Counted from the first letter of the stretch, positions 1 through 13,455 are shown. The stretch is 64,000 nucleotides of DNA from Cotesia glomerata (GCF_020080835.1 NC_058165.1:8655771-8719770), one strand, 5' to 3'. Translations and numbers: made by a program. Notes: a model not told the origin generated them from the letters alone.

Positions 1-39
1 AGTTGTAACTATGGAAAATAAAAATAACAAAATTATTAC

Positions 40-1894
40 CTTATGAACTGGGGATTGAGGTTCTTCCTCTCCCTCAGCGCCATTTCCATCATGGATCCAC
101 TTGACAGATCGTTTCTTCCTGTTGACATACATGGACTGGCCTTTGCTCTTCATATTTTTAACGTCGCTCAGCGAATAAGAAATCCGGCGAGCGAGTTCTA
201 CTTGATCTTCAACGGTTGGGTGAGTAGGACCGTAAAAGCATGATGAAGCGTACATTTTTTCTTGAAGTAAGTAAGATAAATTATTTATATATAATAATAA
301 TGAAGCTGAGAAAAATCTGATCATTTTTTTTTTTAATAGTTTATGTCAAAAAATTTTATTTAAAAAATTCTGCATATAAAAATTTTAAGAAATTATAAAT
401 GCAATTTTTTTTTAATAATTTTTTATAACTTGAATTAATTTATTTATCGCATAAAATTAAAAAATGCTCAAGTGCCTGCTAATTTTAGTGTCATTAAAAT
501 ATGAGCCAGAAGTTTAGTCGCTCGTAATTTTTTGAAAATAAATCAAGTATTGAAAACTCACTGTAATTTTTAATACGGTAAAATTTTTTATTTTGAAAAA
601 CTATTCATGCAAAAAATAGAAAACCTACCCGAGTATTTTTCAAAATTTGAAAATTATAATTTTTTTCATAAATCGCAGCGAATTGAAGTTTTGTTTTCAT
701 ATTATTAATAAATTTAAAGAATTAAAATACCCTATTATTTTTATAATACTGAAATCTGAAAATTTTTAGTTTTGTTTATCAATTAAATCAGAATTTAAAA
801 AATATTTTCAAAAAATTGCGCTTGTAATTTTTTTTAATTTTCTACATTTTGAATTTTTTCAATAAAAAAAGAAAATCTTTAAAATTGTCAAATGTCGGTC
901 AATTTTAGTATCATATTATTGTTTTATTAATTAAAATTTTCTAATTTTTAAAAAATATTCGTGTAGAAAATGATAAAATCTATCAGAATATTTTTCAAAA
1001 TTTTATTATTTATAAAATTACAGGGTATTCTAATTAATTTCTTACAGCAAGATATACTTCTATATGTTTCATCAAAAGAATGGTGGGTGGCGGCTAATTT
1101 CTGGCTCACCATTATGATTATGTTACATTGTTATGATACTACGTTATTATACTAAGTTAGCAAACGTTCCACAATTTTTACTTTTTTCATTAATAAAATA
1201 TTATGAAAGTTTTACGCGCATTGTTTTTCAAATTTTCTACACGTGGAATTTTTTTTAATTTTTTTGTAATAAATTTTTCTTTAAAAAAAATTCTAAAAAT
1301 TGTCAGATGTCTGCTAACTCCATTTTGATTGCATTGTTTCGTATACAATAATCGAAATGAGTTAATTATATAACATAACTTACTGTGTCTGGTCTGCAAG
1401 TCGATAGAATCCATTGCAGGAGTGAGAAGCTTCTGTAAATTTATGGGGATAGTCTTCTGTCCGCTGTCCTGATAAAAGATGAAATAAATATTTATAACTA
1501 GCTTCGGATTCTGGGGAAGAAATAATAAACATGTATCATGGCAAAAGCTAGCGAATATGATTGAAGTGTTTACACGCAAAGCGAGCGAAGCGTAATTTTA
1601 TTTGAATATTTAACCTTAGAACTCACCATATCGAAGTGTAAGATTTTAGAGGTAAGATTTTCGAGAAAATTTCTCTTAATTGGATCGTGTCTGTCAGATG
1701 GTTTAAATCCGCGAGTTTTTATGACATTATCAGCGGATAAGCTTCTCTGTATGTGGATGTTGCTGTTGCTATTGTTTGTGTTTGTTTTCGAGGATGTTTG
1801 AAATATCAGACGTTTATTTTCCACATTTTTTAGATTTGTCGATATTGCGTAGTTGTAAACGATGCTGCTTCCGCTATTATATTTACTAACTGGT
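40..1894 (-). CDS. Partial multi-exon gene, possible synaptopodin/CG1674-like cytoskeletal protein
   Basis: Three exons join in one open frame on the minus strand: 1627-1894, 1384-1468 and 40-260. Each is bounded by AG acceptors and GT donors, and the phases agree across both junctions. The first exon is rich in Ser and Asn and contains an RSLSADN segment. The last has a basic stretch (KNMKSKGQSMYVNRKKRS) followed by an acidic tail ending at a GT donor at 38-39, so the gene continues off the left edge. The 5' end is also missing, since the first exon starts at an acceptor (1895-1897). The short SKGQ-x-M-x-x-R/K-R-S segment reminds me of a motif in synaptopodin-type actin-binding proteins and their insect relative CG1674. 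That is a weak resemblance from memory. Gene structure is well supported; identity is not. Confidence 0.55.
330..1330. repeat. Dispersed AT-rich repeat family (GTCAGATGTCTG type), three degenerate copies
   Basis: Around 340-500, 770-960 and 1190-1330 the same order of words recurs: a TTTGCANTTGTAATTTTTTT block, a TTTCTACATNTGGAATTTTTT block, then AAAATTGTCAGATGTCTGCTAATTTTA. Copies lie in introns of this gene and again at 7590-7735, 17470-17790, 18150-18330 and 31170-31320. It has no coding capacity. It is probably an old MITE-like family. Confidence 0.6.
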
Positions 1895-1929
1895 CTGTTT
1901 AATTTTTGAAGTAAGACAAATTTATTAAA

Positions 1930-3155
1930 TGAGTAACAGTAACAATAATAGTTATTAATTATTAATAATAATATAAATTATCATTCAATAAGTGATGCTG
2001 GGTGTTTTTGCGGATTTGTCTGATATCTGGTAATTATTGGAGGTGTTAACGCTCCTAGGATTTTCAAAAGATCAATTTGTTTTTAACGGCTGCACTAAAT
2101 ACAAACTAAATTTCTCAGTAATTAATCTAAAGATTAATTAATAATTTTGATAAGTATTTTATATTGTTATAAACAATTTGAGGATAAAATTTTAATAGAA
2201 AATTAAAGATTTTTCTCATCGACCTGACATTTTGTCAAAAATAGATATTTTGATAATTCCTCCGATCAATTGTCAGATAATATCTTCCATTGCCGGAATT
2301 TTTTTGGATTTTTGAATCTCGATGACTCGTGAAGATATCAGTTTGAGTTCAAATTCTGACTGAAAAACACGAAATACGGAGAAACTGATGAGGACCAATT
2401 TAATAGATTACAAAATTTCCTGCAATAAAGGTATCTTGTAATTTTTTCGTATCTTCAGTATTTAAACCAGATTTTAGATTTTAAACATTGTAAATACGTG
2501 ATCTAATCGAAGACGATTGAAATCAAATTTAAAATTGAAATTCCGACTAAATCATAAGATTTTGATGGAAATGGATGAGAACTTTTTTGGTAGTGAATGA
2601 AATTTCCGATAAAAAAAAGTATCTTTCTATTTATTATTTTTCCATATTTTTAGTATTTAAGCAAGATTTTTAAGATTTTATTATTTTGAATTGATTTTTT
2701 GACAAAAACAGAATTTATACTTCATTAGTTTTTAATTTGGTGATTTTAAATGTCTTTAACCATTCGATAATCACAAATTAATATTTTATATTACCGAAAA
2801 ATTTTTAGATATTTCAAATTCGACTAAAAACTGAAGATATTGTGTTCTTCGCAAGACACATTTTTTAAAGAACCTCTTAGAGAACCTTCTACATGAACCA
2901 GAAAAATCATTAGTTGTAAAAGAAAAGAACTTATGATCAAAGTTTAAAGTCACTTCTATCCGTATATAAATTTTCAAATGCATCAATCGAAAAAACTCTT
3001 TAGAATCATTCAAAAATCCCTCTTTCCGACTTTATAATTGCATATAACCCCTTAAACAACAATTAATTATTATTAATAATATAACAATCAATCATTCAAA
3101 TTATCATCAAATAGGTGATGCTGGGTGTCCGTGCAGTATCGCTCTGATACTGGTA
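1930..3155. repeat. Pair of similar ~60-bp segments in direct orientation
   Basis: A segment at about 1985-2040 (GTGATGCTGGGTGT ... GATATCTGGTAATTATT) is matched at about 3112-3160. Both are preceded by similar TAATAATATAA and ATCATTCAA words. On the minus strand each copy starts with a good acceptor (AATTACCAG) and both can be read to include TPSITY, so they could be duplicated alternative exons of the gene to the left. They could equally be repeat fragments. The 1 kb between them shows no gene. Confidence 0.4.
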
Positions 3156-3169
3156 ATTATTTAATCCCC

Positions 3170-3450
3170 AACGAATTTAAATCCAACGAAACCGATCGCG
3201 AATACGAATAAAAGAGAGAATTGGTTGGCTTCCAACATGCCAATTAATTCCGCGTTGCGGCATTGGCATCATCTACAACACCAACTTCTGTGTGAAAGAA
3301 ATGCTAAATTTATCTGTTGTAACGTAATACGTTTTAGCTGCCTATACAACTTTTACTATTACTATTATATTACTATACAATTAACACTCTAGTCTCTACA
3401 AGAGAACTATAGTCTTCATGAAGAATAAACCATCTAATCTAATCTAAACG
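3170..3450 (+). mobile_element. Probable 3' end of a non-LTR element or SINE
   Basis: This stretch is richer in GC than its surroundings, has no frame, and ends in AATAAACC followed by short ATCTA repeats (about 3426-3447). Simple-repeat tails of that sort are typical of non-LTR retroelement 3' ends. The family was not recognised. Confidence 0.35.
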
Positions 3451-5134
3451 GTCTAACCATTGCATCGGGTCTTTCTTTGTACTTGTTGCATTAAATCGAC
3501 TGGGAATGAGATCGCGGCCTCGAGCCGAATAAACCGATCTCTAATTTATAGAATTATTTTATTTTAATAAATTTATTCTTCATTATTATTACTATTCATT
3601 TTCATTATATTTATCACAATTTGTCTTTGAGACTGTAAATTGGTTATTTTAAACCAATTTCTGTTTGTGAAGTCTTTCTTCTCTTTATACTCTTTTATAA
3701 ATATAAATGATGTATATAAACTAAAAGCCGGCAGATTTGACACTAATGTATGGCTGTTATTATGATACTCTTCACCGGTTGAATTATTAGATACATCTCG
3801 AGATTAATCTTGAAAAAAAAAAAAAAGTCAAGTGTTTTTATTTTGAAATCAACTTTACTTTCAATATATTTTAGTAAAAAAAAAAAAAAAAAAAAATGGG
3901 CTAAGTAAAAAAAGTTTAACCAAATAAAATAAAGGTTTTTATTGAACATTGCGTAAGTTAAGTTAAAAATATAAATCTGTTGTGCCTGGAAGTATTTAAA
4001 ATAAATTTAATGCTTTTAAAATTTCTTCTTAAATATTTTCATCAGCGATTCTGAGAAAAAACAAAATTATATTATGAATAAATTTATAAAATGAGTATTA
4101 AAAAAAAAAAAAATGAAAATACAAATGCGTATTTGGTGGATTAATGAATATGAAAAAGAATAAATAATAAAAATATTTACTTATCTAATGACGCTCTTCG
4201 CATTTTTAACACTTGGAATAAAATCCACCTTATGGATATTTTTATTTCTATTGTATATGTTTATATATTTATTTATAAACGTTCGTATATGTGCGTTCGG
4301 TACTCGGTATTTATTATTGACTAATTTACGTAATAAATAATCGGACAATGCTGAACTTAAGCTACGGGTAATGATCACCGTCCGGGCGACACGCGAAATA
4401 CACAACCACCGAGATTTTGATCTTACAAAATATTCTTACCTCAAACATTCAGAAGATATACTATTTTATATATACACGTATATATTTATAGGTATATACA
4501 TATTGACTGGCGTGTCGCGGTTTTCATAAAACGTTTTCCGAGATGTTAAAAACAAACTTCATTTTTAAACTTAACATCAAAATTTTTAATTTTTTTTTTT
4601 TAGTTATTAATTTTGTAATTTAATTTAAATTTTAGATATAAATTTTAGTTAAAAAAAAATTAATTTTTAGTTAAAAAAAAATTAATTTTTAATTAAAAAA
4701 AAAAGTTAATTTTTGTAGTTATAATCATGAAATTGAAATGATGGTGTGTATACAGAAAAATTATCGCCTTATTATCAATAGATTTCTCCTAGTAACAATT
4801 AAAAGATAATTTGAAAGGAAAATACACACTTTACATACCGCTAATTACAATACACGAGGATGTGGCTTTATAATAGAGCTCAAATGTTCGTCTTTACTAA
4901 CGTTCTTAAACTTCCCGACTGGTTAGGTCGTACAATTGTTAAAAATAGACCACCAGAAGCGACACCTTAGAATTGGTTGGGATTTTCTTCTTATGTTATA
5001 GTTATATACAGCTTGCTAACATGCCCGTCATTACAGACTTATTAAACTATCAGCTTGTTCTGAACACCTCCAAAATATAAATTCATATAAATTAAAAAAA
5101 AAAAAATCTTAAACAATAAATTTTATTTAAAAAA
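3451..5134. other. Intergenic, no gene seen
   Basis: Very AT-rich DNA with several long A or T runs (for example 3875-3896) and a short repeated TTTTAGTTAAAAAAAAATTAA block at 4640-4710. No coding frame with plausible codon use was found. It forms the region downstream of NOC2. Confidence 0.5.
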
Positions 5135-8100
5135 TTAGTCCCAATCATCAACTTTGGTGTCTTTTACAATATCATTAGCTGTTTCATCAGCCTCGTTACT
5201 CTTATGGGAAATTTTAATTTTCTTGGTTTTATTTTTTCTGGTGGCTTGCTTCTCCAACAACTCATTCATTTCCTCAACCGGCATATCCAGGTCACTGTCA
5301 TGATCATTATCACTGTCATTGAGTCTCTTACGGGACTTTAAGCTCGGTAAATTGTAATCACCTAAATCATCGTTGTTGGTCATGAATTTCAATTTTTGAG
5401 ACAAGTGTAATTTATACCAGGACTCGTAGAATTTCGACAGAGGCGATTGAATCACTTTGAGCTGATTTTCAAAGTTTTTTATGGTGTTTAAATCGCTCAG
5501 ATTTATCACTACTTTATTGCGCTCTGTTTCTACGAACTGTCGGTTTTCTTGAATTTTATCTAGCAGCTGCTTGATTTTCTTGCAGAAATTAGCGACTTTA
5601 CATTTTTTCAAGAAGGCTTTCATCTGAAAAATATATTAATTTTTTATGTATAAAAAAATAAATTAAAGAATGACAATTGAAAATTATAAATTTAAATTAA
5701 AGACAATTGTTGCGTGTCATATTTACAAGTATTTAATTGTGTACTTATTAATGATATCGAAACATCGATAGTCGATTGAAAATAATGAACTATCAACATC
5801 TTCAAGTTAGATTTTTTCTTTTAGTTTTTAATTTTAATGTAATTTTTCTTTCATTACTAAGTAGTAAAATGGCGTGTTATAAACCAGAATTTTTTTTTTG
5901 TTTTAAATAAATCACTTTACAAATAAATAATAATTTATATTAACAATTGATGTTTCGATGCTTAAAAAAAATAAATTAATAAAAAAACATCTATGCTTCG
6001 ATGGCAAAAATTGAAACAATCAATAGTTCGATGTCGATGTGTTTTACCAACATCGTCGAATCCCTAATATCGTGACTAATAATTTAATTAATCTTTGTAG
6101 AATAAAATTAAATAAATGATAATTATAAACATAATTTTTTATGTTATTAAATAAAACAAATAATAAATAAATAAATTTTTTGCTGACCTGCATGGTACAA
6201 GGCACGTATAAATCAGGAAAATAAACAGAATGACTTTCGTTTGCAGCATGCTCGAGTATCAGTTGATAAATATCGTCAACAATAGCATTCTTGAAATTGC
6301 TTTCCTTCAACTGTATTTTGGATGCTCTTAGCAGACACATAAATGACATATGCTTCATTTGAGATCTCTGGTGCTTCTTGTTGAAGTAGTAGGTGTTTAA
6401 TACGTCTAATAGGAACGGTAAGACAGGGATGAAAGTACCTGTTTCCTTGGATAAATTAATTAACATCTGGCAGCAGTGGAATCTCAAAGGATAGTATTGT
6501 GCGGTAGGAATTAGTTTTATTGTTCCGGTGATTATTTGCACCAATGGGTACAACAGCGAACGAAGCATAGATCCATTCTTTGATAGCGACATTATTTGAC
6601 ACCAGAATCGCAGTGAGTTTATGTACTGCCAGTTGTAAACAGCTTGAAATAATTCCTGTCAAGATATTAATTTTTCATTATTTTCATTGAAATTCATTAA
6701 AAAGTAATATAATTATTCAAAATTAATAATGATGAAAATACAAAAAATATTAACCTTCTTTTTAAGTGTCAATGCATTTCTCAAATGAATGGCAAGTTGG
6801 CGTATATACAAAAATGCGTGATTGTAAGCTAGATTCTGATCAAGCATATAAATTTCAGCTAACGAGCGTCTCATGAAATTTATTCCTGGCATTGAATTCG
6901 GTGAAACAAATTTAGAATTTTCAACGTATTTGATGTACATTGTCTGAAATTTATCAATTTATTTTATAAATTATCATCATATTATATTATGTTTATTTTT
7001 GTTAGTATAATGAGAAGAAACATACCCTGAAAAGATGATCAAGAATAGACTCTTTGCGGCTGGTCGCCATTTGAATAATACTCAAATACGCAACAATTCT
7101 GACAGTTTCTTCTCCACTAGACCAAAATCGAAGTAAAATACGCAGCAGTGGTTTATTCAACGACGAAAATGAACCAGTGAAACATATCATCTGATGTAAA
7201 TGTTTCAGTAACACTAGTTGGACATCTGTTGACGTCACATTATCCAGGATCTATGATAAATTATTAAATGACAATAAATCAATAGTAAAAAATGAACAAG
7301 GTTACATAAAAATTTAAGTTAACATACTTGTAATAAATCTTTTAAATATTGCTTCAATATTCCTTTCACTTTTCCGAAACGTTTGCACTTGTGAGCTTCA
7401 AATTTTGATTCATTTGTCATTTTCAAAAATTTCTTGAATGCCGTGGGTAAATTCATTACACACAATTGAACGACTCCATTGAAAGCTGAAGAAATTATTA
7501 GTTAGTAGTAAAATAATTAATCGTAAGAAAGTAATTTTTATGATATTGGAATTAACTGATATTTTACGATTATTATAAATAATAAATCATTGTGAAAAAA
7601 AATTCCAATTGTAGAAATTAGGAGTCCGACTTAAAAAAAATTTTTTTTGTAATAATTTATTGGCTATAACAAATCTAAAAAATTATCAGACATCCGCCCA
7701 TTTTAGGATTGTTAATTTTTTGTACTCAAAATAAAACTCACCAGCGCTTCCCTCGACTTTATACTCGACATTTTTAGACTCTTCTGGATCAGCGACTGTC
7801 AAAAGTGCTGCGTGGAAAGCTTCAACGATACATTTCATCGTTTGCATTGACCTATAATGAATAATTAATTATAATTGAGTAAAAAAAATAAAAAAAAAAG
7901 ATAATTAAATAAAAATTTTTACTTATCGGTTTGAATATCTTCCTGCCATTTTTTAATTAACTTCAAAGTGACTTGAACACGCCCTTGAGCTTGATTTTTT
8001 ATAACTTCAGTTTCTTCGTAATCACTCTCGTCACTGTTGCCCTAGAGTGAAAAAAAATATTTAATACTTGTAAAATTTTCTGATTTTTCAATAAAAATAA

Positions 8101-8475
8101 ATGATAAATTACAGCTAAGTTTCCATCTGGGACATGAATACCATCATTGTCATCATCTTGATCAGAAGCTCGCTCATTCTCGTCCTCAGAGTCTTCAAAC
8201 TCCAGCAGTTTTTTATCATTCTGCTTCAAAAATTTGTAAAACTCTGGATCGGTATTTGCCAAGTTCTTCAAAGCCTTTTTGTGTTCCTTAGGATCTAACT
8301 CACTCTCTCCACTATCGGAATCATGTCCGGCTTCGACATCCTCGTCATCCTCGACTTGAAACTCATCATCGAAAAATTCGTCCGTCGTAACCTGGCCTAG
8401 ATCTTTACTTTTCACAGACTTTTTACTTTTCTTCGCTGTTGTTACTTTTTTAATTTTTTTCTCTTTTATTTTCAT
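5135..8475 (-). CDS. Noc2: Nucleolar complex protein 2 homolog
   Basis: NOC2 works in the nucleolus with NOC1 and NOC3 in assembly and export of pre-60S ribosomal particles. Eight coding exons join in frame: 8113-8475, 7923-8041, 7742-7851, 7328-7485, 7026-7250, 6755-6943, 6188-6655 and 5135-5623. They total 706 codons, close to the usual length for this family. The N-terminus is Lys-rich (MKIKEKKIKK) and then strongly acidic. The middle carries the helical Noc2 repeat region, with segments such as LLKHLHQMICFTG, LLRFWSSGEETVRIVAYL, GINFMRRSLAEIYMLD, YPLRFHCCQMLINLS and PFLLDVLN. The C-terminus has a basic KNKTKKIKI nuclear-localisation-like stretch and ends at TAG. The start at 8475 lies just after an acceptor-like TTTTAG, so an upstream non-coding exon is likely. 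All junctions keep phase and no breaks are seen. Assignment rests on recognised family sequence and is firm. Confidence 0.92.
7590..7735. repeat. Copy of the GTCAGATGTCTG family inside a NOC2 intron
   Basis: The word AAAAATTATCAGACATCCGC, preceded by a T-rich block, matches the repeat described at 330-1330. It sits in the intron between exons 7742-7851 and 7328-7485. Confidence 0.45.
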
Positions 8476-9165
8476 GGTTCTAAAAGTTAAAAAATTCAAA
8501 TTAATGAAATGTGGTCTAACCTAAAAATTGCATTTTTACTTACGACTCAGGAATTATTATGAATTATGTATCAAATTCCACTCTTTATTTGTTGTATATG
8601 ATTATTAATTTTTACAATTAGTAATTTAAGTTACTATTAATTATTACACTGATTTATGTTTACACTTTACTATGTTCGCACGTGGAGAAACTAAGAGATG
8701 TAAACTAATAAAAAATGTACAGCGACCATGTGATTATTTCTAAATTCCAGTGTCCCCAACTCTTGAAAAAACTTTTCCCTAAAACTTTCAACAAAAGCCC
8801 CTAAATTTAAAACAAAATCCCCTAAAACTAAAATTGAAATTATTTAAAAATTAGTCAGATTATTTTTTTTTTTTATCAGTTTTTATTTTTTAAAAGGTTT
8901 TAAAATAGAAAATAAATTATTTTGTTTCTTTTTTTTAAACTTCCTTTAATAGACTATACATTATATTTTATATAAGTATTCATATTATGTAAATATTTAT
9001 ATCATATAAATAAATATATTTAATTTGCGTGTATTGTTAATAACAAATTAATAAATAAAAATTTCTTTATCATATAAAATCACATATTTAAATGAACTAT
9101 ATTGCATTCGTTATATTAAGCAGTTCTTAAAACTCTACATCACTTACTTTTTCAGTGTCGTTTTT
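8476..9165. other. NOC2 upstream region, no gene seen
   Basis: AT-rich DNA between the NOC2 start and a hAT relic. It should contain the NOC2 promoter and a short 5' untranslated exon. No core-promoter motif stood out. Confidence 0.35.
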
Positions 9166-9169
9166 AAAA

Positions 9170-10787
9170 TCATACATGTGTACCGTATATTTCTTTAGTG
9201 AGCACAAATAAAGTGCACTGTTCGTAATCTCGTTTTAATGAAAATTTAACCATCATAATACTCTGAACCATTTCTAGTGCTAACTTGTTCCTTAATTTAT
9301 CCTTTATCACAGCATATATGGAAAATGCTCTCTCAACATCAGCATTTGAAATGGGAGTAGTTAACAGTGCTAAAGCAAATTTAGAAACATTTTCAAATCT
9401 TTTATTACCGCCTGAATCACGATCCTCGTAAACTTCTGACCAAAATGATACTGTTTCATTCGTATTACCCCACTGTTTATGAGATATAGCATGTTCCATT
9501 CTTTGATAATACTATCTTTTGATCCATACAATGATTTCCTAGTGAATTGTTCCAACAATTTGGATAAATCAGGTTTTCTCTGTGATGTAGCGTAAGTTGG
9601 TGTCAAGACATTCATTGATTTCAATATAGAAATATTCATAGGCAATCGTTCCTGAATTTCAGTACATAGTTTCACTAAAAAATCTTTACACCGAGCTCGA
9701 ATATTAGATATTTCATTTGATGGCACTGATTTAGCTGCTTGATTAAAGTTGTATCCAAAAAAAAACTGATGATGTATGCATTGGATAGTCTTGAACCACA
9801 ATTTTCTGCAGAATACTCTTATATAACAAAAATAAGTCTTCTAGCAGTTTAAATATTTCAACGTTACTACTTTGAAATAGCTTATTTAAATTAGTTAATA
9901 ACTCTAAATTTGAATGCAAAAAAATCATAAATAATTTATACGCTGGACAAACCATAATATCATATAAGTACTGTGCTTGTAAACATTTGTCATTATTTTT
10001 AGCTAATTCAAATAGTAGTTTTAACTCTTCCCATTGCTCTAAAATAGTATTAATTGCAGAGTATCTAGCCAACCACCGAGTCCCGTTCAGACCAGCAATT
10101 TTTTACGGATCCTTTTTAGCTTCATCACCATTCATGACTTTATAAAGTTTTTTATATTCATCCTTACGCTTTGGACTATTGGAAAACCAATTGTGAGCTT
10201 CTCTGACAAGATATTCTAGTTGGCGAGGTAATGTTTCTGCAGATTTTTCAGCGCACAAATGGAGAGAGTGACAGATACATTTGATAATTACAATATCAGG
10301 TACTTCTTATTTCAAAAGCGATGAAACAGAATGGTTCACACCGACCATCAACTCCAATACCGACTAAATTTTTTAAAGAAAGTCCATCAGCTTCTAATTG
10401 TAATTTTAAAGCCGAATGAATACCATTAGCAGTTGCGTCAACTATTTTTACAATACGATAAAATGTAGTCAATAATTTTTTCTTTTTAAAAAAAAAATAT
10501 CGTACCATTATGCATAGAATTTTTCCAGTCGATATATCAGTGCTTTCATCAATAATAAGTGAGTAGGGAGATTCCTTCATATCATTCACTAAGTCTTCGA
10601 GCATACACGGGCCTAAAATATTTTTTATAAGTGCTGCACACTTGGTTCGATGCAATTTCATCTTACTAAAAACATCTGAATCCGGTTCAATTTTTTTCAA
10701 CAATTCTGTCAAGTGATCAACTGTGATAATTGATGTATGTTCTGCTATAAATGCGGCTAGTTGAAGTTCAGCAACTTTAACTATTGT
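9170..10787 (-). pseudogene. Decayed hAT-family transposase
   Basis: Pieces of one hAT transposase can be followed on the minus strand in several frames. An N-proximal part holds TVDHLTELLKKIEPDSD, SLIIDESTDIS and a KNLVGIGVDG segment (10296-10785). A middle part with CICHSLHLCAEKSAE and GTRWLARYSA follows. The C-terminal dimerisation segment is SNADVERAFSIYAVIKDKLRNK (9170-9499). Frame changes and stop codons separate them, so no product is expected. The 5' end is cut at 10787, where another repeat begins (TTAGGAGGT). No BED zinc finger was found on the far side. The fold is an RNase-H-like DDE transposase with an inserted helical domain. Confidence 0.8.
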
Positions 10788-10844
10788 TAGGAGGTTTTAT
10801 CACGTTTATTGGACGACATAATTTTGCTTGTTTATCCCTGATTG

Positions 10845-13455
10845 AACAACTGAATTCGACCGAATTAAAAATTTAATTCTGTTATATTCTGTTAAATTCG
10901 GTAAAACCGAATTCAAAAGAATTAAAAATTTTAATTCTGTTCAATTTTGTCGAATTCTGCAAAACAGAATTCAACTAAATTAAAAATATCAATTCTGTTA
11001 TATTCTGTTAAATTCGGTAAAAAAGAATTCAAAACAATTAAAAATTTTAATTCTGTTCAATTCTACGGAAAATGGCAGAGCGAAAATTAAAAAAAAAATT
11101 GAAATTTTCAATTCTGTTCAAGTATGGAAAATAAATCTGAAAATTGTAACATAATGTAAATTTAATCCTACTGAGTTCTTTGAAATTTAATTTTTTATAT
11201 TTTGAATCGTCTTAAATCTTTTACTATCGCAATTTCACTGTTATTAAATCCTAAAACTATGATTAAAATAATATCTATGAAAGGATTTTTCATCCAAATG
11301 AGAAATATTGTTTTCAATTTTTGATTTTTCCTTACTAAAGTCTTGTTTTAATGAATAAATTCTAGTAATAATAAATGTCTTTGCTGTCGAGCAAAAAAAT
11401 AGGATACACCCCTCGAGAAGTAAATAAGAAAGCCTCAGATTACATGTTTGTTAACTTCGGCTTCGCCTCGGTCAACAATTTTACATGTGATCTGAGACAT
11501 TTCTTACTTTACTTCTCTAAGTGTGTAATATACTATCATGGCCGGGAAGGGAGTTCAAAATATTCTACAGCCAAGTAGAAAAATTTCTCGGATATGAAAA
11601 TTTTGAATTGAGAAAAAAAATTCTTTCGTTAATGAATATTTATTCTTCGTACGAAATTATAATTACTTACTGTAAAAAATTTTATTTTATAATCTAAGTA
11701 AACAGTTCTATTCATTTCAGAGTACTATTTACTTAAGGAAGTTCGAGCGAATCTAATATAAAAAATAATTTCCAACTTTGAGCTTTGAAATTAAGTATAC
11801 GTATAAATAAATACATCATTCATCTAATCCCAAAATTTTAAAATAATTCACCGTTTAGTTACTTAGATATTAAATTTTAAAAATCACATATTTTATCTCC
11901 TTATACACGAGCTCTTATGGCGGACAAACTTTTGTCGAGACTAATTATTTTTTTCAATATTAACCTCCCAATTTTAACGGATAAAAAACTATAGACAAGA
12001 AACTTGAATTATTGCAAAATATAAAAACAATTTAATAATAATACATTACCGATATAATTTTTGAAATATTTAAAGTCAAATTTTATGTTTGTAACTCGTT
12101 TACCGTCAGCTATTTATTCGAATAAAGATTTGACAACATCGCGTCAACAGCTGAAAAAAAAAGAAAAGGATAGAAATATAGTTACAGAGATGTTTAACTC
12201 ACACACTCATCCACGTCTCCGTTATGAGTATAATCAAGCGCGCTATTGCCAAATTTGTTTATTTATTCCGGCAAGTAATAAATACGAAAGTCATTTTATT
12301 ACTTTACTTTATTAAATAAGTAAAAACCATCAATTATTAAATTGGTTAAATTATTTTACATTAAAATAAAGAATTTTGACGAATATTGGGAAGACTAAAA
12401 TTAAAAAAAAATTTTAACATTATTTTGACTCATTAGTTACGCTTGAACTTCCTTAATTAATACAAAAATATTCAGATTTCAACAAAATTTATAATTTGTT
12501 TTAATTCAATTAAATTCCGAGTCAGAACCAGAAATCCGAGGATTATTTCCGATTTAAATAGAATTCAACGAAATTGAACATTTAAAATTTATTTTAATTC
12601 AGTCAAAGTCGGAGTCGGAGTCAGAAATTCGCGGATTATTTCCGAATTTGAAAGAATTGAACCGAATTGAAAATTTTGAATTTGTTTTAATTTATTCTAA
12701 CTCGGAGTCAGAACCAGAGATTCCAGGATTATTGCAGAATTCAACAGAATAGAACTGACTTAAAGATTTTGAATTTGTTTTAATTCAGTCTAATTCAGTC
12801 AGAGCCAGAAATTCGAGAATTTTTTCCGAATTTAACAGAATTGAACCGAATTAAAAATTTTGAATTTGTTTTAATTCGGTCTAATTCGGAGTCAGAGCGA
12901 GAAATTCGAGGATTATTTCCGAATTCAACAGAATTGAACCGAATTAATAATTTTGAATTTGTTTTAATTCGGTCTAATTCGGAGTCAGAGCGAGAAATTC
13001 GAGGATTATCTTCTAATTTAACAGAATTGAAAATTTTCAATTTGTTTTAATTCGGTCTAATTCGGAGTCAGAGCGAGAAATTCGAGGATTATTTCCGAAT
13101 TCAACAGAATTGAACCGAATTAATAATTTTGAATTTGTTTTAATTCGGTCTAATTCGGATTCAGAGCGAGAAATTCGAGGATTATTTCCGAATTTAACTG
13201 AATTAATAATTTTGAATTTGTTTTAATTCGGTCTAATTCGGAGTCAGAGCCAGAAATTCGAGGATTATTTCCGAATTCAACCGAATTAATAATTTTGAAT
13301 TTGTTTTAATTCGGCTGAATTCTGACTCACCTGCCGAATTAAACAGAATTCATTTTAAAGTTAGGTACCGAATTAACAGAATTTAATTGAATTCAAAAGA
13401 ATTAAAAATTTGATTCTGTTTAATTCGATCGAATTCAGTTGTTTAATCAGGGCTA
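10845..13455. repeat. GAATTC-rich repeat with inverted ends and a ~92-bp tandem array
   Basis: Both ends show the same sequence in opposite orientation: CCTGATTGAACAACTGAATTCG on the left and CGAATTCAGTTGTTTAATCAGGG on the right. Inside, words such as GAATTCAACAGAATTGAACC recur in both directions. From about 12480 to 13320 a unit of roughly 83-95 bases (GAGTCAGAGCGAGAAATTCGAGGATTATTTCC...) is repeated about nine times. Short open frames here are only products of the repeat. A related end lies at 53220-53505. Confidence 0.6.
11737..12452. mobile_element. piggyBac-like MITE with TTAA target duplication
   Basis: The segment is flanked by TTAA at 11733-11736 and 12453-12456. Its ends are inverted repeats, GGAAGTTCGAGCGAATCTAAT on the left and the complement of GGAAGTTCAAGCGTAACTAAT on the right. 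It has no transposase frame, so it would need a partner element. TTAA duplication is the hallmark of piggyBac-type transposition. It sits between the two GAATTC-rich parts of the surrounding element, which makes it a later insertion. Confidence 0.7.

Noticed and set aside
12795..13050. Overlapping open frames on both strands with repeated ISRSDSELDRIKTNSK-type peptides
   Set aside because: They follow from the ~92-bp tandem repeat having a length near a multiple of three in places. Neighbouring units are out of frame.
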